Assembly: GCA_016199325.1 (NCBI GenBank)
Contig: JACQGW010000380.1
Span: 1-7,865, forward strand
DNA: 7,865 nucleotides
Source: Chloroflexota bacterium
Lineage (GTDB): Bacteria > Chloroflexota > Dehalococcoidia > JACQGW01
Reading direction: 5' to 3'
In this document: positions 1 through 5,207 of the stretch, in pieces
Layout: each line of letters begins with the position of its first letter
How positions within the stretch are numbered: the first letter of the stretch is position 1
Made by a program: the position numbers and the translations under genes
Notes under the pieces: generated by a model
Told to the model about the DNA's origin: nothing
Databases searched by the model: none
Seen by the model: the letters and a program-made list of their open reading frames with translations, nothing else

Positions 1-1891
1 CCAGGGCCCGCAGACCGTGGGCGTGACCCCACCCCCGGCCCCTCCCCGCTGCGGGGAGGGGAGGCGGAAGACCCCACCCCCGGCCCCTCCCCGCAGCGGG
101 GAGGGGAGGCGGCAGACCCCACCCCCGGCCCCTCCCCGCTGCGGGGAGGGGAGGCGACAGGGAAGTCCCTGACTCCGGCAGGACTCCCCCTTCCCGCCGC
201 GGGAAGGGGGCCGGGGGATTAGGTCTGTGCCATCGAAGCACTGCCAGCCACAGGCCCAGCAGCGGCCACAGCACAAAACCGGCCCAGTCGTTCCATAACA
301 TGCTCTCGCCATACTGCTGGATCAGGAATGCGGCGAGCCCCCCGGCAGCGCCGAGGGCTGGGCCCTGGAGCGCGGGCGGAAGAGGGGACGTCTGGATCAC
401 GAAAGCCGCGAAACGACGCGAAAAGGCACGAACCGAAGGCTTGTCGTCGACCTGCTCGGCGCTCTCCCTTTCGCGTCCTTCGCGCCATTTCGCGCCCATT
501 CGTGCTCCAAACGTCTCCCCTCGCCCGCCACGCGGGAGAGTGACCGGTGACGAGGGCCAGCCTCCGGCGCGCCACACCGATGTTGCCACCGCGGCGACGA
601 GCCAGATGAGCCCAATAACGCCCATCAGTCCCAGGTCGGCCCAGGTCTGGAGCAGACCATTGTGGGCGTGATCGATCAGGATCCGGTCCTGGTAGAACGT
701 GAAGGCGTCGCCTCCGCCACCGAGGAAATATGGGCGCGCAAACGGGATCGCCAGGGGGAGGTGGTCGAGACCAACGCCGGTCAACGGGTAGAGCAGCAGG
801 AGATCGGCGACTCGCTCCCACAGCGGCCAGCGATTCGTCAGGTAAGCGGTCCAGGGGGCCATCGGCGACGCCCGAAACAGCAGGCCGGCGACGGCGATCA
901 GCGCAGCCCAGAGGGCGGCGACGACAAGCCACGGGAGGCGAAGCAAGCCGACGACGGTGAGCCCCACCAGCAGCGACACCATCGCGTTCCGCGCCTGCGT
1001 CAGGAGCAGGCCGAACGCCATCGCCAGGCCGGCGCCAAGGAGCAGGAACCGAACAGCGGTTGGCGTATTCGCCAGGTCCATGCCAGATCGGCGATCTCTC
1101 CGATTGTCATGCTGAGCTCTCCGATTGTCATGCTGAGCCGCAGCGAAGCATCTCCGTGACGGTGCCGGTTCAGAACGAGGAGATGCTTCGCTGCGGCTCA
1201 GCATGACAGATGAGGAGGCACCAGGATCACCAACGGACTCGCTGCGGTTCAGCATGACAGATGAGGAGGCGCCAAGATCACCAGCGGACTCGCCGGATGC
1301 ACCAGCAACGGGTTTCTGTTTGCCGGTCTCTGGTCTCTGGTTGGGAAAGCGTCGATGCTGGAGCCAGGACCAGAAACCATGGACCACGGACCTGAAACCC
1401 ACCGTCGACCGTGGCTCAGGGCTGATACCTGGCGCGACCAGCACGCCGACGGTGAAGGCCAGGAGCACGGCCAGGGCGCCGCCCACGCTGTTGGCGCGGA
1501 GCGGCGTTTCCGTCAGAAGCGGGAACGAGCGATAGAGCTCCGGCCAGAGGAAGTACTTGCCGGGGCCGACGCCCTCCCACTTGACCAGGAACGGCGAGGC
1601 TACGGCGACGCCGACGCCCGTGAGGACGACGAGCCCGGTCATGAGCTGCATCCGGAGAACCGTGCGGGCGCCGCACGCGGTCAGATAGACAACCGCGACG
1701 CCGGCGGCGAGCCAGAGCGAGCTCCGGAGCGCCCGCGGCACCTCCACCGCCACCGCGAGCCCGACGGCCGCGCCGAGCAGGAGCAGGCCCAGCGGACCCG
1801 CGAGGGGAAGCCCGGTGCCGCGGCGGCGTCGGCCGACGAACAACAGGCCGAGCGCGCCGGCCAGGAGCGCCAGCGCAACAACCGTCGGCAT
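1..1891 (-). CDS. O-antigen ligase/polymerase family membrane protein (OAL-2), 3' end off the left edge, with in-frame repeat insertions
   Basis: A frame open from ATG at 1891 to the left edge gives 630 codons with no stop; I checked every triplet. The core matches the Wzy_C/O-antigen ligase family (PF04932 type), polytopic inner-membrane proteins that polymerise or transfer lipid-linked glycans. Visible signatures are R132-A-N-S-V-G-G, T298-Q-A-R-N at the start of a membrane helix (family form T-x-S-R-G), R354-W...P369-L-T-G-V-G374, and H408-A-H-N411 followed by LLQTWADLGLMGVIGL, the family hallmark. Three low-complexity blocks interrupt it: residues about 153-270, 446-497 and 558 onward. 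All are repeat-derived and hydrophilic. Removing them leaves about 387 residues, near the usual family size. The ATG follows the kinase stop by 3 bases with no Shine-Dalgarno of its own, so translation is probably coupled. Whether it acts as ligase or polymerase cannot be decided. The true C-terminus may be near residue 557, with the rest read-through. Confidence 0.87.
   Translation of the reverse strand, partial: MPTVVALALLAGALGLLFVGRRRRGTGLPLAGPLGLLLLGAAVGLAVAVEVPRALRSSLWLAAGVAVVYLTACGARTVLRMQLMTGLVVLTGVGVAVASPFLVKWEGVGPGKYFLWPELYRSFPLLTETPLRANSVGGALAVLLAFTVGVLVAPGISPEPRSTVGFRSVVHGFWSWLQHRRFPNQRPETGKQKPVAGASGESAGDLGASSSVMLNRSESVGDPGASSSVMLSRSEASPRSEPAPSRRCFAAAQHDNRRAQHDNRRDRRSGMDLANTPTAVRFLLLGAGLAMAFGLLLTQARNAMVSLLVGLTVVGLLRLPWLVVAALWAALIAVAGLLFRASPMAPWTAYLTNRWPLWERVADLLLLYPLTGVGLDHLPLAIPFARPYFLGGGGDAFTFYQDRILIDHAHNGLLQTWADLGLMGVIGLIWLVAAVATSVWRAGGWPSSPVTLPRGGRGETFGARMGAKWREGRERESAEQVDDKPSVRAFSRRFAAFVIQTSPLPPALQGPALGAAGGLAAFLIQQYGESMLWNDWAGFVLWPLLGLWLAVLRWHRPNPPAPFPRREGGVLPESGTSLSPPLPAAGRGRGWGLPPPLPAAGRGRGWGLPPPLPAAGRGRGWGHAHGLRAL
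26..160. repeat. Three tandem 45-bp GC-rich units with internal palindromes
   Basis: Units start at 26, 71 and 116 and differ at only a few bases. Each holds a palindrome of 11+1+11 bases (for example 39-61, arm cccctccccgc), able to form a strong hairpin in RNA or single-stranded DNA. The period is 15 codons. In the OAL-2 frame each unit reads L-(P/S)-P-P-L-P-A-A-G-R-G-R-G-W-G. An 18-base stretch at 30-47 recurs at 7721-7738 in the GT-A gene, so both arrays belong to one element family. Confidence 0.95.
186..210. repeat. Perfect 12+1+12 palindrome, related to the 45-bp units
   Basis: The arm cccccttcccgc is followed by one base and its exact complement. It sits just after the last recognisable OAL-2 membrane segment (ending near codon 557). 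It could act as a 3' hairpin if the gene once stopped there, but there is no U-tract on the minus-strand side, so I do not call a terminator. The adjacent ccgggggatt at 211-220 resembles the ccgggggt edge of the neighbouring units. Confidence 0.9.
383..520. repeat. Imperfect inverted-repeat element with cgcgaa-rich arms, inside OAL-2
   Basis: The left arm (about 383-437) carries agggg-acgtctgga-cacgaa followed by spaced cgcgaa words. The right arm (about 466-520), read as its complement, carries aggggagacgtttgga-cacgaa followed by similarly spaced cgcgaa words. The arms align with a few substitutions and small gaps around a centre near 438-465. The element falls between two membrane segments of OAL-2, encodes residues about 453-503, which are rich in R, E, K and A, and keeps the frame open. 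It looks like a small non-autonomous palindromic element. Confidence 0.7.
514..539. repeat. Degenerate GC-rich palindromic token
   Basis: Stem tctccc/gggaga (514-519 with 534-539) around a 14-base loop. Its composition resembles the tctcccg...cgggaga stems of the right-hand array, so it is probably an older copy of the same family abutting the inverted-repeat element. In the OAL-2 frame it contributes a T-L-P-R-G-G-R-G-E segment around residue 452. Confidence 0.5.
1097..1138. repeat. 21-bp direct duplication
   Basis: Bases 1097-1117 and 1118-1138 are identical copies of a 21-base unit containing gattgtcatgctgagc. The second copy runs into the left arm of the 30-bp inverted repeat, so the first is a partial duplicate of that arm's end. 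In the OAL-2 frame it gives two A-Q-H-D-N-R-R heptads. Confidence 0.95.
1126..1208. repeat. 30-bp perfect inverted repeat with 23-base spacer (REPIN-like)
   Basis: The left arm 1126-1155 (starts tgtcatgctgagccgcagcg) is the exact reverse complement of 1179-1208, with 1156-1178 between. Two identical inverted arms around a short spacer is the layout of REPIN or MITE-like elements. Both orientations are translated in OAL-2: the right arm gives S-V-M-L-S-R-S-E-A-S and the left arm gives R-R-C-F-A-A-A-Q-H-D. In the mRNA it would form a very stable hairpin inside the coding region. Confidence 0.95.
1200..1293. repeat. 51-bp direct repeat, two copies, overlapping the inverted-repeat arm
   Basis: Copy one spans 1200-1250 and copy two starts at 1251 and fades after about 1293, with a few substitutions. 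Each begins with the agcatgaca end of the 30-bp arm, so the pair looks like duplication or decay of the same element. The period is 17 codons. In the OAL-2 frame the copies read G-D-(P/L)-G-A-S-S-S-V-M-L followed by N-R-S-E or S-R-S-E. Confidence 0.9.
1310..1400. repeat. ggtctctgg / ccagaaacc word cluster, weak inverted pair
   Basis: The left half has gggtttctg (1310-1318) and a doubled ggtctctgg (1325-1340). The right half has ccaggaccagaaacc (1364-1378) and ggacctgaaaccc (1388-1400), which are complementary words. It is a different family from the other repeats. It forms the N-terminal part of the first insertion block of OAL-2, directly after a membrane helix ending near residue 152. Confidence 0.6.
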
Positions 1892-1894
1892 GGG

Positions 1895-2914
1895 CTAGCT
1901 GAGCGGCAACGCGAAGGAAAACGCCGTGCGTTTCCCTGGCTCGCTCTCAACCCAGATCCGTCCGCCATGCGCCTCGACCAGGCCCTTGGCGATGTAGAGC
2001 CCCAGGCCCAGCCCCGGCACCTTCTCCTCCCGGGCCAGTCGGGTGCGATGGAACCGCGTGAAGACCGCTTGCCTGTCCTCCGCCCCCAGGCCAGGGCCAA
2101 GATTGGCGACTGAGACCACCACCTCCCCTGGTCGAGGCTCGACGTCAACGAGAATCGGTGAATCCGGATACGAGTACTTGCCGGCGTTGGAGAGCAGGTT
2201 GGTCAGAACCTGCTCGAATCGATCGGCGTCGACCTCCAGCGGGGGGACCGCGCCGCGCACGCCGACCTCGACCGGGTGCCCCTTCGTCAGCTCCTCGGAT
2301 CGCAGGACGATCTCCCGCACCAGAGCGGGGAGATCCCTCAGTTTCTTGTCGATCGTCAATCGGTGGGCCTCGATGCGCGACACGTCCAGGAGGTCTTCGA
2401 TCATCCTGTCCAATCGCCGGCTGTTCGCCACGATGGCCGTCAGCGCTCGCTCCATCCCGTCGGGCAGCGATTCTCTCGTCGCCAGCCGCACCAGGTAATC
2501 GGAATACCCCCTGATCGGCGTCAATGCCCCGCGCAGATCATGGGCGACCACCGAGATGAACTCCTCTCGCCGTTGCCGCTCGACTTCCAACTCCCGGATT
2601 AGTTGCTCGCGCTCCGCCTCCACTCGCTTCCGCTCGGCGATTTCGAGCGCCAGCGGGCGGAGGACCGCCAGGTACAAGACGGGATACAAGGCCATGACCA
2701 CCAGCAGGCTGTCCAGGACTGCCGCCGGCACCTCTTGGAGACCCGGCAGGACGGACGGGAGGGCGAGAGCGATGATGAAATCGATGAGTACGACCGTGGT
2801 CATCAACGCCAGGAGGAGCCGGATGGCGACGTGCGGGCGCTCATCCGCCCGGTCCACCGTCGCCCGGCCCGGTGCCTCCGATGGCCGGGGCTTTCCGTTC
2901 AGTTGGTCGACCAT
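1895..2914 (-). CDS. Two-helix membrane sensor histidine kinase
   Basis: 339 residues. A soluble N-terminus (1-29) precedes two predicted membrane helices (about 30-52 and 63-87) joined by only about 10 residues. A helical, charged, probably coiled-coil linker (about 90-118) leads to a HisKA dimerisation domain with H-box V-V-A-H-D-L-R-G-A-L-T-P and phospho-acceptor H125. The HATPase_c domain follows: N-box N243 in NLLSNAGKYS, G1 box N271-L-G-P-G, F-box near F285/F288, and G2 box G301-L-G-L-G-L. The usual G1 Asp is Asn here, a change tolerated in some kinases. There is no HAMP, PAS or periplasmic sensor domain and no response regulator nearby, so stimulus and partner are unknown. The start is supported by ggagg at 2922-2926, 7 bases upstream. 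It stands between the glycosyltransferase operon and OAL-2, which it precedes by 3 bases. Confidence 0.95.
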   Translation of the reverse strand: MVDQLNGKPRPSEAPGRATVDRADERPHVAIRLLLALMTTVVLIDFIIALALPSVLPGLQEVPAAVLDSLLVVMALYPVLYLAVLRPLALEIAERKRVEAEREQLIRELEVERQRREEFISVVAHDLRGALTPIRGYSDYLVRLATRESLPDGMERALTAIVANSRRLDRMIEDLLDVSRIEAHRLTIDKKLRDLPALVREIVLRSEELTKGHPVEVGVRGAVPPLEVDADRFEQVLTNLLSNAGKYSYPDSPILVDVEPRPGEVVVSVANLGPGLGAEDRQAVFTRFHRTRLAREEKVPGLGLGLYIAKGLVEAHGGRIWVESEPGKRTAFSFALPLS

Positions 2915-2934
2915 TCTGCATCCTCCCAGACTTC

Positions 2935-2963
2935 ATTGCAGTCGAGGCGGTCGAGGGGGTCAA
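2935..2963 (-). promoter_or_regulatory. Possible sigma-70-type promoter for the kinase
   Basis: On the minus strand, TTGACC (2958-2963) is followed after 17 bases by TGCAAT (2935-2940). This is 5/6 and 4/6 agreement with consensus at ideal spacing, ending 20 bases before the kinase ATG. It lies in the only real intergenic gap (2915-3012) of the window. It would leave a very short leader containing the ribosome-binding site. In GC-rich DNA such matches can arise by chance. Confidence 0.3.
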
Positions 2964-3012
2964 GGCGATCAGGAACAGCAACCCGGCATGGGGTGTGCCA
3001 CCGGAATCGGGC

Positions 3013-4074
3013 TCAGTTGCCGGCCGCGGGCGCACGAGCCACCAGCGACTGGTAGATCGCCTCGTACCGGGGGACGACCCGATCCCAGCCGAAACGCTGA
3101 ACGCGCGCGTGTCCACGGTCTGCCAACTCCCGCCGTTGCGAGGGGTCGGCGAGCAGACCGACGAGCGCCTCTCCTAGCGCCCGGTCCCCGCAGATGCGGC
3201 CGAACGCGCCCCCGTCGAGCACCTCCCGCGCCCCGGCGTTCGGCGTCGCCACAACCGGCGTTCCGCTGGCCATCGCCTCGACGTAGGGGACGCCGAACCC
3301 CTCGTAGGAGCTTGGCAGGCAGAAGACCCAGGCCCGCCGATAGAGGTCGACCAGCAGATCCTGGGGGACGCGCGAGTAGGAGACGACGTGCGGCCCCTCC
3401 GCTCGCTCGGGACAGACCATCCACAGCTCGGCGTCGGGCATCGCCGGCAAAACGGTCTCCAGAAAGGCCCGGCGCAGCAGATCGCCGCGCTTGCGGCCCT
3501 GGAGTGAGCCGACGAACAGGATCGACGGATACCTTGACCGGTCGGATTCCGCGCCGGGCCGAAACCGCTCCAGGTTCACGCCGCAGGGAATGACCTCCCG
3601 GATGAACGGGAGCGCCCGCCGGGTGGCCTCCGAGATGCCGACCGTCCAATCGGCCGCCCAGCCGCCGATCCATTCCAGGGGGTACTGGACGCACTGGGAA
3701 AGGGACCGGCGCACGGTCGCGCTCGATCGCGCCTCGTCCAGCGCCGAGCCGTAAAACGTCCGCACCATCGGCGCCGGCCGGTGCAGACACAGGTAGTTGT
3801 CGCCATGAGCGTGGACGACGTCGAACGGGGAGAGGTCCTGACGCGCAAAGAGAAAGGCGACGACGAACGGCAGCAGCCCTTTGCGCCGGCGCAGGTAGGC
3901 CGGCAGCCGGAGCTGCTCCACCCGGTATCGGGCCTCCGGGCAGGAGGGGCTGAGGGTGAACATCGTCACAGAGTGGCCGCGGCCGACGAGCTCGTCGGCG
4001 AGCTGGTGAACCTGGTTCGCCACACCGCCGGTAGACTCCCAGGGCAGATCGATGTGCATCATGGCTATGCGCAC
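3013..4074 (-). CDS. GT4-family glycosyltransferase (GT-C)
   Basis: 353 residues, a normal length for a GT-B-fold retaining glycosyltransferase of family 4, which transfers a sugar from a nucleotide donor to a growing glycan at the cytoplasmic face. The N-terminal acceptor domain starts with a beta-strand and the glycine loop S-T-G-G-V-A-N (14-20) and has H-A-H-G at 88-91. The linker V-I-P-C-G-V-N-L-E-R-F-R-P (161-173) leads to a donor domain beginning I-L-F-V-G-S. The E-x7-E motif is intact: E258-GFGVPYV-E266, followed by A-S-G-T-P-V-V-A-T. The start is GTG at 4074, preceded by GAGGAG in the upstream gene. ATGs at 4062 and 4059 would cut into the first strand. It overlaps the GT-B stop by 10 bases, so translation is coupled. 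The exact sugar and linkage cannot be read from sequence. Confidence 0.95.
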   Translation of the reverse strand: MRIAMMHIDLPWESTGGVANQVHQLADELVGRGHSVTMFTLSPSCPEARYRVEQLRLPAYLRRRKGLLPFVVAFLFARQDLSPFDVVHAHGDNYLCLHRPAPMVRTFYGSALDEARSSATVRRSLSQCVQYPLEWIGGWAADWTVGISEATRRALPFIREVIPCGVNLERFRPGAESDRSRYPSILFVGSLQGRKRGDLLRRAFLETVLPAMPDAELWMVCPERAEGPHVVSYSRVPQDLLVDLYRRAWVFCLPSSYEGFGVPYVEAMASGTPVVATPNAGAREVLDGGAFGRICGDRALGEALVGLLADPSQRRELADRGHARVQRFGWDRVVPRYEAIYQSLVARAPAAGN

Positions 4075-5207
4075 GGGGGATGCTCCTCGTCACCGCGAAA
4101 CGACGCTGGCGACAGCGCCAGGCGGATCGTCGCGTCCACGCGCTCAGCCAGCACGCGATAATCGAAGAGCGATCGAGCCAGGCCAACCCGTTCGTCGGCC
4201 GCGGCGCGCCAGGAAGAGTCGACCAGCAGCTCGCGGATGCGCGCCGCCAGCCGCTCGGGATGCTCGTCGTCACGCACGCCCTGGTACGGGAGCCGCATCT
4301 GTTCCGGCAGGATCGCCTGCGCCTCGCCGACGTCCGTCGCCAGCACGAACCGTCCGCACGCCAGATACTCGGGGAGTTTCGCCGTCGTCCGCCCGGCGCC
4401 CACGGCGTCGTTGGATTGGGTCGATAGGCAGACGTCCATCGCGTTGACGAGGGCGGGGACGCGCTCGTGGGGCACGCGGCCGACGAAGGCAACTCGGTTG
4501 GCGACGCCGAGCTCGACCGCCCGCCGGCGCAGGTGGTCCAGACCGGAGCCACCTCCGACGACGAGCCCCTTCACCGGAAGGTCGCGCAGCTTCGCCAGCG
4601 ACTCGATCAGATCCCAGCCGTAGCAGACGCGATAGCGGGGACTCCAGTTGATCGAGCCGACGACGCCCACGACCAGCGCGTCGCCAAGGTCGAGATGCTC
4701 GCGAAGATGGCGCGCGTCCTGCGGCCGAAAGACGTCGGTGTCGACGCCATCCGGCAGGAACACGACGCGACGGGCGCCCCGAGCCCGGACGAAGGGGTCG
4801 AGATGCCGGCCACGGACGACCACGAGGTCGGCAACCCTGGGAACCAGCCAGTCGCCGAACCGGGCCATCTGGCAGGTGAGGGGGTGGCGACCGGCGCCCC
4901 GCAGCAGCTCAAAGGCAGGATCGCCGATCTCGACGACGAGCTTGAACCCGAGCAGCGGGCGCAGCCCCAGCACCACCGGGCTCGTCGCCAGTCCGACGTC
5001 GATCCAGTAGACCAGCGACGGCCGCAACTGCGCCAGCGGGAGGGCGTACCGCGCGACGCTCTCAAGTCGCCCCCCTGACCGGTACAGAATCGCCGAGCGA
5101 TAGCGATGGTCTAGGCGGCCGAAGATCTCCCGTGCCCGCCGGGCCTGGATGCTGTCCGCCCCGCCGTTGACGACCACGGCGAGCGCGGGCTTGCCGGCAG
5201 CGATCAT
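4065..5207 (-). CDS. GT4-like glycosyltransferase (GT-B)
   Basis: 380 residues from ATG 5207. I chose this start because it makes an ATGA overlap with the upstream stop (5204-5206) and places the first beta-strand P-A-L-A-V-V-V-N-G-G (7-16) at the N-terminus; the frame stays open upstream only as antisense-type noise. The linker L-P-D-G-V-D-T-D-V-F-R-P (151-162) and V-V-G-S-I-N-W (182-188) open the donor domain; V-V-G-G-G-S-G at 216-222 is a typical GT-B strand-loop. The usual E-x7-E is replaced by T-T-A-K-L-P-E-Y-L-A-C-G-R (275-286), where K277 and E280 occupy the donor-binding region, as in a recognised subset of GT4 enzymes. It probably adds one sugar of the same glycan as its neighbours. 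Substrate unknown. Confidence 0.93.
   Translation of the reverse strand: MIAAGKPALAVVVNGGADSIQARRAREIFGRLDHRYRSAILYRSGGRLESVARYALPLAQLRPSLVYWIDVGLATSPVVLGLRPLLGFKLVVEIGDPAFELLRGAGRHPLTCQMARFGDWLVPRVADLVVVRGRHLDPFVRARGARRVVFLPDGVDTDVFRPQDARHLREHLDLGDALVVGVVGSINWSPRYRVCYGWDLIESLAKLRDLPVKGLVVGGGSGLDHLRRRAVELGVANRVAFVGRVPHERVPALVNAMDVCLSTQSNDAVGAGRTTAKLPEYLACGRFVLATDVGEAQAILPEQMRLPYQGVRDDEHPERLAARIRELLVDSSWRAAADERVGLARSLFDYRVLAERVDATIRLALSPASFRGDEEHPPCA

Noticed and set aside
26..160. Tandem units could be a CRISPR array.
   Set aside because: Units are contiguous 45-bp copies with no unique spacers, and the frame of OAL-2 runs through them; no cas gene is present.
186..210. Rho-independent terminator.
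   Set aside because: Strong stem but no following T-run on either strand, and the reading frame continues through it.
219..932. Minus-strand frame of 237 codons at the left.
   Set aside because: It is a shifted frame of OAL-2; only the other frame holds the H-A-H-N and membrane-segment signatures.
1082..1437. OAL-2 might be a pseudogene broken by repeats.
   Set aside because: No stop or frameshift across the blocks on a triplet-by-triplet check, and conserved motifs are intact on both sides.
2964..3012. Terminator hairpin after GT-C.
   Set aside because: Only a short wobble-dependent stem around ccggtggca...tgccgg and no U-tract.
2969..4552. Minus-strand frame of 527 codons overlapping GT-B and GT-C.
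   Set aside because: Out of frame with two clear GT4 enzymes, Arg/Ala/Pro/Ser-rich translation and no recognisable motif; a shadow.
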